Position numbers and translations under genes: made by a program. Below are positions 26,737 to 37,149 of a stretch of DNA of 64,000 nucleotides, in pieces. This DNA is from Verrucomicrobiota bacterium (GTDB taxonomy: Bacteria > Verrucomicrobiota > Verrucomicrobiia > Chthoniobacterales > UBA10450): assembly GCA_003218375.1 (NCBI GenBank), contig QHNH01000028.1, positions 1 to 64,000 on the forward strand, in the 5' to 3' direction. The stretch's first letter is position 1. Each line of letters opens with the position of its first letter. The notes under the pieces are model-generated. The model was not told the DNA's origin. It did not search any database and was given only the letters and a program-made list of their open reading frames with translations.

Positions 26737-27390
26737 ATGCCGCTAATGTCGCGTTGCTTTTCTTTTCCTTTGGGACTTCGAATGGCCGGGCTCTTCGTTG
26801 CTCTCACCGCTTTCGCCGCTGGAGCGCACGCGCGAAAGAAAGATCCGGCGTTCGCCACCGGCCCAGATGACCCGGTGTTGCGCGGACAAATCGCCGCCCT
26901 CGGCCCGACCGTGGACCCGCAGGAAGCCCGGCGCGTGGCCGAGATTGCCTACACCACCGGCCGCGATTTGAAACGGGAGTGGAGAATGACCTGGCCGCCC
27001 GGCTTGCACAATTTCCTCGTGAACACCGGGAAGCGGAAAGGAGGCCTTTGTTTTCAATTTGCGGAGGCGTTGTTGCTGCGGCTGAGCGAGAAGAAGTGGG
27101 AGACGCTCGAATTCCATTGGGCGGAATCCTTTGAGCGAACCATGTCGGAGCACAACGTCATCGTGGTGACTGCGAAGGGTCAGCATTTCTCGCGCGGAAT
27201 TATTCTTGATAACTGGCGTTACGGTGGCCGGCTTGTCTGGGGCCAGGTTATCGACGATCCGCATTACCGGTGGCATGAGAATAAGGGGCAGTTCGACAAG
27301 GTCCTGAGCAAGAGGGTGCACCCGGCTTCTTCGCCGAGTTCTTCTGCCAGTTCCGCCTCGCCCACTCCTGCGGCAGAGCCACGCGAGTGA
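26737..27390 (+). CDS. Exported protein with possible Cys-His-Asp triad
   Basis: 217 residues: signal peptide (~residues 10-35, LRMAGLFVALTAFAAGAHA), then a compact domain with GGLCFQFAEALLLRL, SEHNVIVVTA and GIILDNWRYGG. The Cys, His and Asp in that order are what a transglutaminase-like or NlpC-like cysteine hydrolase would have, but I cannot name a family. The tail is Ser/Ala/Pro-rich. The stop overlaps the GTG start of the DoxX gene. A second possible ATG is at 26746. Confidence 0.65.
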   Translation: MPLMSRCFSFPLGLRMAGLFVALTAFAAGAHARKKDPAFATGPDDPVLRGQIAALGPTVDPQEARRVAEIAYTTGRDLKREWRMTWPPGLHNFLVNTGKRKGGLCFQFAEALLLRLSEKKWETLEFHWAESFERTMSEHNVIVVTAKGQHFSRGIILDNWRYGGRLVWGQVIDDPHYRWHENKGQFDKVLSKRVHPASSPSSSASSASPTPAAEPRE

Positions 27391-27848
27391 GCACGGAAAG
27401 TCAGCGTAGCTGGGCGGTGCTCTTCGCCCGGCTCGTTCTCGGCCTGATCTTTTTCATGGCCGGCTTCTGGAAGGTCTTTCAACTAGGACCGCTGGAGCAC
27501 GCCCGAAAATATTTCCTGCCCTTTGCCGATACCTTTCTCCCGGTTTGGTCTCTTTGGCTTGTGGGAGTAACGATCCCATTCGTAGAGCTACTTGGCGGGG
27601 CGTTGCTGCTTCTCGGTCTCCGCGTTCGCGAAGCCCTCATCGCTCTCGGCGGCGTCCTCGTCATCGTTACCTTCGGCCACCTCTTGCATGATCCGCTCTT
27701 TAACTTCAGCGGCCACGTCATTCCGAGACTGGCGCTATTGCTTTTCCTTCTGTGGTGCCCGCGAGAAGTTGACTGGTTATCGTTGGATTATCTTTTGGCT
27801 AGGAAAAGAAACCCGTTATCTGAAGCACGAGAGCCAGAGAGGCTCTAG
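27387..27848 (+). CDS. DoxX family membrane protein
   Basis: 153 residues, four transmembrane segments. The start RLVLGLIFFMAGFWKVFQL is the DoxX pattern (LARLxLGxxFxxxGxxK), with GVTIPFVELLGGALLLLGL in the middle and WCPREVDWLSLDYLL near the end. GTG start overlapping the previous stop (GTGA). DoxX-like proteins are associated with redox and quinone functions; role here unknown. Confidence 0.85.
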   Translation: MSTESQRSWAVLFARLVLGLIFFMAGFWKVFQLGPLEHARKYFLPFADTFLPVWSLWLVGVTIPFVELLGGALLLLGLRVREALIALGGVLVIVTFGHLLHDPLFNFSGHVIPRLALLLFLLWCPREVDWLSLDYLLARKRNPLSEAREPERL

Positions 27849-27851
27849 TGA

Positions 27852-28559
27852 TCAGTTAATCTCGTATTCGACATCCACTACAACCCGGACAACTTTGCGC
27901 TCGGGGGTGGCGGCGTCGCGATTCTCGATCTGGAACCAGCCTTGGGTAGCATTGCGCAGTTTCCCCAGGGTTGTTTGCGAGTCGCGGGAGAATTGTTCCG
28001 CGGCGATGCGCGCGTTCTTCGTCGCTTCCTGAATCATGGCGGGCTTGATTTCGTTGACCTGATTAAAGATGTAGGTAGGCTCCGATTTACCGGAGAGTAA
28101 CACGCCGCTCACCATGAGGTTGGAGGCTAAGGCCAGAGCGGGCTTGATCAGGTCGACCTTGGAGGTTCGTAACAGAACCGATTGATAGGCCTTATACCGT
28201 TCTGGCGGCGGAGGGACATCCTTCTCGCGAACTTCCATGGTGGTGTCCTCCAGCGAAGGTGGTTGGACTGCTAAGTCAGCCTCCGCGAAGCCTGCTTCCT
28301 TTAAGAAGGCGGTGACCGCCTTGGTGCTATCGGCCAGCTTCTTATTGATCTCGCCCAAGTCGTTTCCATTTGCGGAATAACCTATCGTCCAGGTAGCGAC
28401 GCTCGCCGGAACCTCCCGTTCCGAAAGGCCTTTCACGGAAATGATGCGACGGCCAGCGCTCCTTTCCGAAATGCCGTGTCCTACAAAGTATCCTCCCGTA
28501 GCCAGGCCCAGGGCAACGAGGAGTGCTGCCATCACCGAAGAAGAACGGAAGGAAGTCAC
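27852..28559 (-). CDS. SIMPL-domain (DUF541) protein
   Basis: 235 residues, one N-terminal transmembrane segment (~10-28), then a SIMPL domain: ISVKGLSEREVPASVATWTIG, an alternating region with LADSTKAVTAFLKEAGF and the C-terminal KARIAAEQFSRDSQ-like helix followed by VRVVVDVEYEIN. DUF541 proteins such as E. coli YggE and BP26 are periplasmic and form rings or affect oxidative stress. Convergent with the DoxX gene, three bases apart. Confidence 0.88.
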   Translation of the reverse strand: MTSFRSSSVMAALLVALGLATGGYFVGHGISERSAGRRIISVKGLSEREVPASVATWTIGYSANGNDLGEINKKLADSTKAVTAFLKEAGFAEADLAVQPPSLEDTTMEVREKDVPPPPERYKAYQSVLLRTSKVDLIKPALALASNLMVSGVLLSGKSEPTYIFNQVNEIKPAMIQEATKNARIAAEQFSRDSQTTLGKLRNATQGWFQIENRDAATPERKVVRVVVDVEYEIN

Positions 28560-28580
28560 GAAGCTAAGAGTGAGTAATCC

Positions 28581-29561
28581 TTACCTTATTGGTGGAGGCG
28601 TCGGCGTTGGCTTTTTCGTGACCTTCTTTGTGTTGGTGGTGGTCTGGTTCGGAGGGGTGTAGGTCTGGTTGGGAACGTTACGGGTTATCACCGGCGGAGG
28701 AGTCGGAGTGTTAGCAGGAGGAGGCGGCTTGGTCGTGCCGGGAGGCTGGTTGATGGGATGAGTAGTTGTCGTGGTGGGAGGTTTCGTGGTTGGCGGTGTC
28801 CTGGTTGGATGCGGACCGCGGTTAGGCCCAAGGTTAGGCCCGAAGTTAATTACCGGCAGGATGGATATTGTCGGTCCGCTGTAAGACGGCGGTGGCGCTT
28901 GCGGTTGCGACTGTTGGGCGGCGGCCATGATGAGCGGCTGGCTCGGCAGCGGTTTGAAATCGGTAATCAATGGATGGGTCCGCATCAATTGATTCAGATC
29001 GATGTTTACCGGCATCGGCAGCGTGGTCGCGCCCGCGGGAACATCGAGCATTTGCCCGGCAAGCACGTTCCGAAATTGTTTCGGATTCTTCTTCAACGAG
29101 ACCCGCGAGCTACCTTCGAGCGTGATCAATTTGCTCCGCCCGCCGCGGCTGCCTTCAAAAATCACGGTCGTTCCGGTTACGGCCACGGTGACGGCGCTGC
29201 TCCGGATGGAGCCGCCGCCGGAATCCTTGGGCACGCGGAGCAGGATCGACCCAGTCTCGACGTTGGCCGTCCTTCCCGACTTGCTGAAACTGAAGATCGT
29301 GTTCGCGCCCAGGCGCGTGATCGTGAGATCCGGAAAGGTTAGCTCGGAACGCGAATCGCCGCCGGTGCGCACGCCGGTATCCTCGGCAACTTTGTCGTTC
29401 AACGCCGCCTCGCGCGCGGCTTTGTCGGTGGGCAGCAGCTTGACCTCGCGAATGATTTGGGTGACTCGCGCCTCTTTCGAGCCCGCGCCAATCGACGGAT
29501 CAGGCAGGAGAAATGCAAGGCTCGCGATGGAACCGGCCAGGATTTTGGATGTGATTTTCAT
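28581..29561 (-). CDS. FecR-domain protein with Pro/Thr-rich C terminus
   Basis: 326 residues. Signal peptide (to about residue 25), a FecR-like beta domain (~35-185: ALNDKVAEDTGVRTGGDSRS ... LGANTIFSFSKSG ... GSILLRVPKDSGG ... VAVTGTTVIFEG), then a low-complexity tail of Pro, Thr and Asn (TPPTTKPPTTTT and similar). In this context FecR domains are usually envelope or polysaccharide-binding, not sigma regulators; no sigma factor gene is adjacent. Upstream is an FHA gene on the same strand. Confidence 0.82.
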   Translation of the reverse strand: MKITSKILAGSIASLAFLLPDPSIGAGSKEARVTQIIREVKLLPTDKAAREAALNDKVAEDTGVRTGGDSRSELTFPDLTITRLGANTIFSFSKSGRTANVETGSILLRVPKDSGGGSIRSSAVTVAVTGTTVIFEGSRGGRSKLITLEGSSRVSLKKNPKQFRNVLAGQMLDVPAGATTLPMPVNIDLNQLMRTHPLITDFKPLPSQPLIMAAAQQSQPQAPPPSYSGPTISILPVINFGPNLGPNRGPHPTRTPPTTKPPTTTTTHPINQPPGTTKPPPPANTPTPPPVITRNVPNQTYTPPNQTTTNTKKVTKKPTPTPPPIR

Positions 29562-29632
29562 ATGGCTGATGTGGTTCGGGTTGACCCGAGAATGGGCGGT
29601 TCCCAGAAAAATGTCGAGCGTAAAGGCGCAAA

Positions 29633-30142
29633 TCAGAAGCTCGGTGTCTTCATCAAGGCGAGCGCGACCAGGCTGATGAGGAACGCGAGAAACGCCAGGA
29701 CCGCGGCCGCGAAGACCGCGGTGCGGGCCGGGTCCCTTTTCACTTTCCGGCTTTGAAACGGCGATGCGTTCGCGAAATCGGCGGGGCGCGCGCTCGACTC
29801 GGCCGGGCGCGCTTCGGCTTCTTCCAGGCGCGGCAGAGGTTGGGCGGCGCTGGCGACTTCGCATTCGAAACACGCCTCGACTTTGCCGAACCGGATTCGG
29901 TCGCCGGCGTGGAGTTGCACCTCTTTGGCAGGCTGGCCGTTCACGAGGGTGCCGTTGGTCGACCCGAGATCCTTGAGATAACAATTTTCCGCCACCATCG
30001 CGAGTTCGGCGTGCCGGCCCGAGACGGACGTGTCGTCGAGCCGGATCGAGCTCTCCGGCGCACGGCCGATCGTGTAAGTTTCCTCGACGAGATCGTGCGA
30101 GACCGATTCGCCGATCTCGGAACGAATGGTGAGTTTCGGCAT
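29633..30142 (-). CDS. FHA-domain protein with C-terminal membrane anchor
   Basis: 169 residues. FHA domain at ~1-95 with the phosphothreonine-binding motifs YTIGRAPESSIRL, SVSGRHAEL and DLGSTNGTLVNG; a charged Ala/Glu/Arg linker; and one C-terminal transmembrane helix (AVFAAAVLAFLAFLISLVAL). Probably a cytoplasmic reader of Ser/Thr phosphorylation tethered to the membrane. Same strand as the FecR protein gene, 71 bases upstream of it. Confidence 0.9.
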   Translation of the reverse strand: MPKLTIRSEIGESVSHDLVEETYTIGRAPESSIRLDDTSVSGRHAELAMVAENCYLKDLGSTNGTLVNGQPAKEVQLHAGDRIRFGKVEACFECEVASAAQPLPRLEEAEARPAESSARPADFANASPFQSRKVKRDPARTAVFAAAVLAFLAFLISLVALALMKTPSF

Positions 30143-30280
30143 GGTTAGGATTTGATAGCAGGACCGCGCGGAAGGCAATCCTTCTCGCTCTTCTTCCTGA
30201 TCTTGCTCTTTCTGGCTGCACCGCAACCGGCGACCCTCATCTCCGGGTGTTAAGCGCCAACGGCGCGGCACTCATTATCA

Positions 30281-30448
30281 GCCTGGGGCGACGCCCCAGG
30301 TTCCATGGAATATCAAAGCACCAGCGCTGAAAGCGCGATTCATCCCAAGAGCGACCTGCGACGATAATTGTCCCTGGAGCGGTGTCTTGAAGCGCGCTTT
30401 CAGCGCTGATTCACTATCCAATCGGATTCCTGGGGCGTTGCCCCAGGC
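30281..30448. repeat. Nested palindrome (CCTGGGGC / GCGCTGAAAGCGC)
   Basis: Outer hairpins CCTGGGGCGACGCCCCAGG (30282-30300) and CCTGGGGCGTTGCCCCAGG (30429-30447). Inner arms CAGCGCTGAAAGCGCG (~30322) and its exact reverse complement (~30392). The 458-base gap between the FHA gene and lepA (30143-30600) holds this element, two smaller hairpins (GCGCCAACGGCGC near 30254 and GCGCGCCTGTGGCGCG near 30458) and the lepA leader; no gene seen. Confidence 0.8.
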
Positions 30449-30600
30449 TTGGATGAGAGCGCGCCTGTGGCGCGTCAACAGGCGACCGGAAGCCGACAGA
30501 CGTCGGGCGCGAGGATCACGATCACGAGCACGAGCAAGAGGAGCGCAGAGGGCTGCGCTCATTGACCCATCCTGTGCACACCCGCATAGTGCTGCGCTTT

Positions 30601-32397
<1,797 letters not shown>

Positions 32398-32417
32398 TCG
32401 CAAATGCTGTTTCGTAA

Positions 32418-32855
32418 CCGTTCACAGGCGGCGGCACGGCGGTCCTGCATGGCTGGCGCGACACTACGATTGACCTCGACCTCAAGGCGGAGCCCGAACC
32501 CTCTGGTTTCTTCGAGGCCATTGCCGCGCTCAAGGACGAGATGGATCTTAATATCGAGCTGGCTTCGCCGGACGATTTCCTTCCGCCGCTGCCGGAGTGG
32601 AAGGAGCGCAGTGTTTTTATCGCACGCCGCGGCGATCTCGATTTTTATCATTACGATCTTTACGCGCAGGCCCTGTCAAAGATCGAACGCGGTCATGCTC
32701 GTGATCTGGAGGACGTCCAGGCGCTTCTGGCGCGCCAACTCATCTTTCCCGAGCGGTTGTTGGAGTTGTTTCAGGGCATCGAGCCGGAGTTGATTCGTTA
32801 TCCCGCAGTCGATCCATCTTTTCTGCGCGCGGCAGTTCTTGCGCTTATCGAATGA
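32418..32855 (+). pseudogene. Nucleotidyltransferase-like protein, 5' end missing
   Basis: Open frame of 145 residues after an in-frame TAA at 32415, with no start at its natural N terminus: it opens in the middle of a motif, GGGTAVLHGWRDTTIDLDL, that usually follows a further ~30 residues (LVGGTAL-type motif of MNT/AbiEii-like or DUF6036 nucleotidyltransferases). A later ATG (32541) gives 104 residues. The gene is cut exactly beside the lepA stop codon, so insertion removed its start. Its stop overlaps the next gene (ATGA), keeping the two-gene layout of a toxin-antitoxin-type pair. Function inferred from the motif only. Confidence 0.6.
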
Positions 32856-33190
32856 CCGCAGCAACCTTACCAGCGATGATTGACTCGACCACCGTGTCAC
32901 GCTTTCCCGGGGCGGAGCTGGTCTTGCCCGGTTTGGAGGACCTGGCGGCAGGCCGGCTGACGATCGCGGCCTGCCTGGTCAGCATGGCGCGTCCGACGAT
33001 CGAGAAAAGCGGTCTAGCGGAAGGTTTTCGTCCGCTTCGCTACGTAAGCGTCCCTGAGCAGACGCTCTATAGGCTGCTGCGCGCGGAAGGCGGCGATCCT
33101 TACGGCCGCTATAACTCGCTTTCGCGTCGGCTCGTCAGCTTTGAGCGCGCCTTACGCCGAACCCTCTCAGCTCGCAATCGACAATCCTAA
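32852..33190 (+). CDS. Unknown protein paired with the nucleotidyltransferase remnant
   Basis: 112 residues, no family recognised. It is Leu/Arg/Ala-rich, with AACLVSMARPTIEKSGLA in the middle and a basic C-terminal half (YNSLSRRLVSFERALRRTLSARNRQ). Its ATG overlaps the stop of the truncated gene before it. Typical of the second gene of a two-gene addiction-type module; this is inferred from layout alone. The stop is immediately followed by the second copy of the lepA 3' end. Confidence 0.6.
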   Translation: MTAATLPAMIDSTTVSRFPGAELVLPGLEDLAAGRLTIAACLVSMARPTIEKSGLAEGFRPLRYVSVPEQTLYRLLRAEGGDPYGRYNSLSRRLVSFERALRRTLSARNRQS

Positions 33191-33278
33191 ATCAAAAGAA
33201 GACAGAGAGCGCTTGAAAAGCACTGGCAAGATCCACGTCCCCCAGCAAGCCTTCATCCAGGTCCTCAGGGCGGAGTAG
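33189..33278 (+). repeat. Second, diverged copy of the lepA 3' end
   Basis: 90 bases aligned without gaps to the last 90 bases of lepA (32308-32397) with about 15 mismatches by eye. The reading frame and stop are kept: KSTGKIHVPQQAFIQVLRAE versus KSIGKINIPQEAFIQVLRAQ. It lacks the rest of lepA. It marks the right edge of the ~790-base inserted module. Confidence 0.9.
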
Positions 33279-33492
33279 GACTCTGCAGACTAAGATGGTT
33301 GTTGATTGTGGTCTCGATGGCTTCAAACCAATCGATGTAATCGCCGACGGACTTTCCAACCACAGCGATTTCTCTGTCGCTTAAGTTCCGCCCTAATACT
33401 TCCGTTGCGACTCGCTGCAAATCAGCAACGGATATTTCGTAAACGCTTCTTTCCATCTCGGTTCTCATAACTTGTTCTCGAATCACTGACAA
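33265..33492 (-). CDS. Small protein of unknown function (75 residues)
   Basis: Acidic and hydrophobic residues alternate (YEISVADLQRVATEVLGRNLSDREIAVVGKSVGDYIDWFEAIE), consistent with a small helical protein; a shorter start at Met14 is possible. Its 5' end overlaps the end of the broken HNH gene by ten bases, so it would be the second gene of that operon, and its last codons lie in the lepA-end copy. AT-richer than the core genes. No family recognised. Confidence 0.5.
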   Translation of the reverse strand: MSVIREQVMRTEMERSVYEISVADLQRVATEVLGRNLSDREIAVVGKSVGDYIDWFEAIETTINNHLSLQSPTPP

Positions 33493-34421
33493 AAAACGAA
33501 CTGGCGATGCCAGCGGAGAGCATTGATATGCGGATAGAGTTCGCGATTGCCTGGCAAGCGAATTGCCCTTCTGCCTTTGGTCAGCGTGTGAATCACCTCA
33601 TGATCACCCATGCGTCCGAAATCAGAGGGTAGGCGAGGGAGCTTGGATGAAACGCAAATCTTGTAGTTGTCGAGTACCGCAAACCAACCAACATCAAAAG
33701 CCCAATGGTGAAAACGGCATAGGCCGATTCCATTGAAGAGATCGTCGCGACCGAATGAACCGTGCGGAACGATGTGGGCAGCCTCAACCTCCCAGCACAA
33801 CGAATCCGGCGAATTCATTTTTCAGTCCGCACACTGCGCAGCGAAAGTCGTAAACCTCAATTACGGCTTGGCGAAACCCTCGCGTCCTGAGTGTGGTTTC
33901 TCTCACCGTTTTGACGATTTTTCGGGTTGTGTCGAACAGTTGATAATTTGCCGGTCTTCGAGTCTCAAGAAGTTTCTTTACCACTTTTTGGACTTCGTAC
34001 GATTTGATCGGCAGTAAATCCTTTTCTGCAGTTGGTATTCGCGAAATTCTTAGCGCCTCGTCAAATCCCTTTTCCGTTAGCATCCATTCTCTCTTTTTCG
34101 TTAATTGAAATGTTTGCGTCGGTCGCGAAACAAATCCTTCATTTGCGAGTGAGTCAGCAGCGCGAAAAAGCAATCGATGCCAGAGAAGTGCTTCTTAAGA
34201 CGGTTTTGCTTGCGATATACAGTTTCCAAGGCGGCGGTTCGGTGGGGTTCGCTCAATTCAAAATAATCAGCAATCTCCTCGACAACTTGCTGGCCGGCCC
34301 CGAATTCCTTCACGGCACCTCCGTGTTTTAGAAGTGTGCGAAGAAGGGCGTGTCGAACTTGAGTCCGAGTTGGCATCGCCAACTGGTCGAGCATTCGCTT
34401 TTCGTAGCTAGTGTCAGCCAT
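33483..34421 (-). pseudogene. HNH endonuclease with winged-helix N terminus, two frameshifts
   Basis: Three pieces in two frames join into one ~310-residue protein. Piece 1 (34421 to ~34180): MADTSYEKRMLDQLAMP, then a winged-helix region. Piece 2 (~34175 to ~33800): LFRAADSLANEGFVSRP ... WMLTEKGFDEALRIS ... VYDFRCAVCGL. Piece 3 (~33815 to 33483): AAHIVPHGSFGRDDLFNG, LCRFHHWAFDVGW. CxxC, AHI.P and N-x-LC-x2-HH-x2-FD form an HNH_2-type nuclease site as in restriction enzymes. The breaks are a missing base near 34175 and an extra A in a five-A run near 33823. No methyltransferase is beside it. Confidence 0.75.
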
Positions 34422-34730
34422 CTTCAGCGCTGAGAATTTCTAGTCGATGATCTTGGATGAAGGCGTTGCCCGACAAAAGTTACGCAGACACTCCGTCCTT
34501 TGTGACAAAAACCAATCCACGTACGGGTCCGGCTTGATCTCGCCATAAGTTGGCGCGCAGCCGAATTTCGCATTTCGTTTCCGCCATGTTCCTTATTCTA
34601 TGCGGTGAACTTCGAAACGCGAGCGTCGATGTTTAATCAAACATGTCGATCCTGCAGTCCCGAGAGACCGCAAGCGCTCCCAAGACAATCCTGTTTGCAA
34701 AGCGGACGGAACGGTTACGTTCGGCTTTTC
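34422..34730. other. Region between the HNH gene and lepB without a firm gene
   Basis: 309 bases. On the minus strand there is a 35-codon frame (34480-34587) starting MAETKCEIRLRANLWRD; it is upstream of the HNH gene on the same strand and might be a small gene or a remnant, but there is not enough to call it. The lepB promoter must lie here; no convincing boxes seen. Confidence 0.4.
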
Positions 34731-35948
34731 ATGTTCACCAAGAAATACATTAAACACGGGCATCTTCTGATTCGGCATTCGGAGAAGCTGGTCCGCTACC
34801 GCCGGGACGTTTTGAGCGAGAGCGCGATCGGGGACTTCAAGTTGCAGGTCGAGGCGTTGCGCCAGAGTTTGAAGAACCGGGACGAAACCAAGGCGAAGGA
34901 AGAATCCGACCGCCTCCACGATCTCTACACCCAATATCTTCCGGCGCCGAAGGACGCGGCCTGGCGGGAGAACGTGGAAGTGATCCTCGTCGCTGTCGTC
35001 GTCGCGGTCGCTGTCCGTTCCTATTTTCTCCAGCCGTTCAAAATCCCAACCGGCTCCATGCAGCCGACGCTGAACGGCATCATCGGGCACCGCGCCTTCG
35101 TGGCCCGGGAAGAAGACATCCCGGCCGACCAGAAGCCGGGCTACGAGAAGCATGCGGACGGCTGGTACTGGAAGAGCTATCCCGCGGACGGCTCCAGGCC
35201 GAACATTCTGCGGCAGGCCGCGGAATTTTTCGTGCTCGGCCGCAATTACATCAATGTTGTATCCGCGCAGGACGACGTGATCGAACAGATCATCCCGAGG
35301 AAGATCGGTTTTTCGTTCTGGCGTTGGAGTTTCCACATCCCGTTCTTTGCTTTCTCTGACATCGTTTGCCAAAAGCAGCGCTTCAATTTCGTTTACGCGT
35401 CGCCCGACACATTGCGCCAGGATTTCAAAGTGTTACCCGGCGGGCATTACAATAAAGGAGACGTGATCGCGCGCGGCGGCGTCGATACCGGCGACCAGGT
35501 TTTCGTGGACAAGTTCACTTACAATTTCATTAGCCCGCACCGCGGCGATGTCTTCGTTTTTCGCACCGACGACATCCCGGCGATCCCGGGCGATCCCGAG
35601 ACGGGCGAACACTCTTTTTACATCAAGCGTTTGGCCGGCGTGCCGGGCGACAGCTTGCGCATCGATCCGCCCCTTCTTTATGCGAACGGGAAAGTCGCCG
35701 AAGGTTTTGGTTTCGCGCGGGTGATGGCGGCCAAGCTGCCGTATCGCGGTTATGCGCCGGGTCATGCTTACCTGGCCGATCCGGCAAAGCCTTACACGGT
35801 GCCGGCCCACAGTTACTTCGCGATGGGCGACAACAGCTACAATAGCTTCGACAGCCGCTACTGGGGCCCGGTCCCGGAGCCGAACCTGGTCGGGCGCGGC
35901 CTCTTTGTTTACTGGCCGTTCACCTGGCACTGGGGATTGATTCGTTAG
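34731..35948 (+). CDS. lepB: Signal peptidase I
   Basis: 405 residues, much longer than E. coli (324) or Gram-positive forms (~180). N-terminal cytoplasmic region (~85 residues, Lys/Glu-rich) then one transmembrane segment (VEVILVAVVVAVAVRSYF). Catalytic Ser in IPTGSMQPTL and Lys in YIKRLAGVPGDSL; the late GDNSYNSFDSRYWG motif is present. An insertion of roughly 130 residues lies between the Ser and Lys boxes, including RQAAEFFVLGRNYINVV and a large loop. The ATG at 34731 follows a long upstream frame that I reject. Two following genes are on the same strand. Confidence 0.92.
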   Translation: MFTKKYIKHGHLLIRHSEKLVRYRRDVLSESAIGDFKLQVEALRQSLKNRDETKAKEESDRLHDLYTQYLPAPKDAAWRENVEVILVAVVVAVAVRSYFLQPFKIPTGSMQPTLNGIIGHRAFVAREEDIPADQKPGYEKHADGWYWKSYPADGSRPNILRQAAEFFVLGRNYINVVSAQDDVIEQIIPRKIGFSFWRWSFHIPFFAFSDIVCQKQRFNFVYASPDTLRQDFKVLPGGHYNKGDVIARGGVDTGDQVFVDKFTYNFISPHRGDVFVFRTDDIPAIPGDPETGEHSFYIKRLAGVPGDSLRIDPPLLYANGKVAEGFGFARVMAAKLPYRGYAPGHAYLADPAKPYTVPAHSYFAMGDNSYNSFDSRYWGPVPEPNLVGRGLFVYWPFTWHWGLIR

Positions 35949-35957
35949 GCGACGCCG

Positions 35958-37139
35958 ATGCTTTCGAGCATTCCGCGCATCTATCCGCTGCTCGGACTTT
36001 GCACCGGATATCTCGTCGTCCTTTTCTTTAACCCGATCCGATTGGCCCTGCGCGACGGCTTGCGCTGCATTCTGCGCTTTAAACGCATCTGGCTGACCTT
36101 CGTCCTGCTCGGCTTCGGTTACTCAGTCTTCGATTTCGCCACCTCGGCCTCCCTGCATGGACCGGTCGAGCTGGATTTCAGCCAGATTACGGCGCCGGGC
36201 AGTTGGGAATGGCCGGGTTTTTTCGATATCTGGAGCGCAGTGCCGTTGCGCATGCTCGAAGGCGTCGCCGGAATTTTCGATAACGCGACGACGACCTATC
36301 CGCTCTCGGTCCTGGCCGCGGTGTTGCTGCTGATAAACTGGCGGGGCTTGCATGGCGCCTTGGTGCGCGCGTTGGCAAAGCGATACCGCGCGTGGGGCTA
36401 CCTGATTTATCTCGTGGTGCTCATCAGCGCGTTGGCGACGCTGTGTAAACCGATTATTTTTTGGAAGCTCAGCACCTGGATGTCCGGCCCTGGCGCCGCT
36501 TCATGGTTGAAACGGTCCGCCATCGTGATTCCGACCGCGGAAATTTTCGAATATTTCTTCGGCGTTTACATCCAGGTCTATCTGATCGCGGTGTGTCTGG
36601 CCTGGATCAAAGGGCTGAGTTTCAGCGAGGGCGAGTTGTTTCGGTTCGCGATGCGCCGGTTCAGCTACGTTCTGGAATGGGCGGGCATCGTCGCTATCGT
36701 GAGCACGCTGATTATCCGGGCGCCGTTGCTCGCGGGATTTTTCGGGGAAGCGCCCAATGTTTTCGATTACGCCCGCTTCATCATGAGCGGGTTCATTATT
36801 ATTTTCGGTTCCGTCCAGGTGTCGCTGGTACTGCATAACGAGAAGTTGCGGGCCGCGCTCCAGGCCCATAAGGAATTCGTTCGCACGAACCTGTTTCGGT
36901 TCGGCTGGTTTCTTCTTATCGCCGCGCTCCATTATTTCTTTCTCATCACCTGCGACGCCATCGTGCTGGGCGCCGTGGCCGATCGGCCGGTGGGCGTGAT
37001 AGCGTGGAGAATTATTTATGTGGGCGCGCGGGGACTGATCACGGGCTGGCTCCTGGCTTCGTGGGTCTGTCTCTTCCGCCAATGCGAAACGCGGCGCGCG
37101 AACCAGGAAAGGTGGATCCAATCCGAGATCCAGTATTAA
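35958..37139 (+). CDS. Multi-pass membrane protein of unknown function
   Basis: 393 residues with about eight hydrophobic segments (for example YPLLGLCTGYLVVLFF, FVLLGFGYSVFDFA, YLIYLVVLISALATL, WAGIVAIVSTLIIRAPLL, FGWFLLIAALHYFFLI). No motif I can assign. It sits nine bases after lepB and ten before the prenyl synthase gene and is probably co-transcribed with both. Confidence 0.75.
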   Translation: MLSSIPRIYPLLGLCTGYLVVLFFNPIRLALRDGLRCILRFKRIWLTFVLLGFGYSVFDFATSASLHGPVELDFSQITAPGSWEWPGFFDIWSAVPLRMLEGVAGIFDNATTTYPLSVLAAVLLLINWRGLHGALVRALAKRYRAWGYLIYLVVLISALATLCKPIIFWKLSTWMSGPGAASWLKRSAIVIPTAEIFEYFFGVYIQVYLIAVCLAWIKGLSFSEGELFRFAMRRFSYVLEWAGIVAIVSTLIIRAPLLAGFFGEAPNVFDYARFIMSGFIIIFGSVQVSLVLHNEKLRAALQAHKEFVRTNLFRFGWFLLIAALHYFFLITCDAIVLGAVADRPVGVIAWRIIYVGARGLITGWLLASWVCLFRQCETRRANQERWIQSEIQY

Positions 37140-37149
37140 CCGCCCGACC

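Noticed and set aside
33189-33278. A functional second lepA
   Set aside because: Only the last 30 codons are present and they have no start; it is a duplicated gene end.
34480-34587. 35-codon minus-strand gene starting MAETKCEIRL
   Set aside because: Reasonable composition but too short, no family, no ribosome-binding site; noted only within the gap entry.
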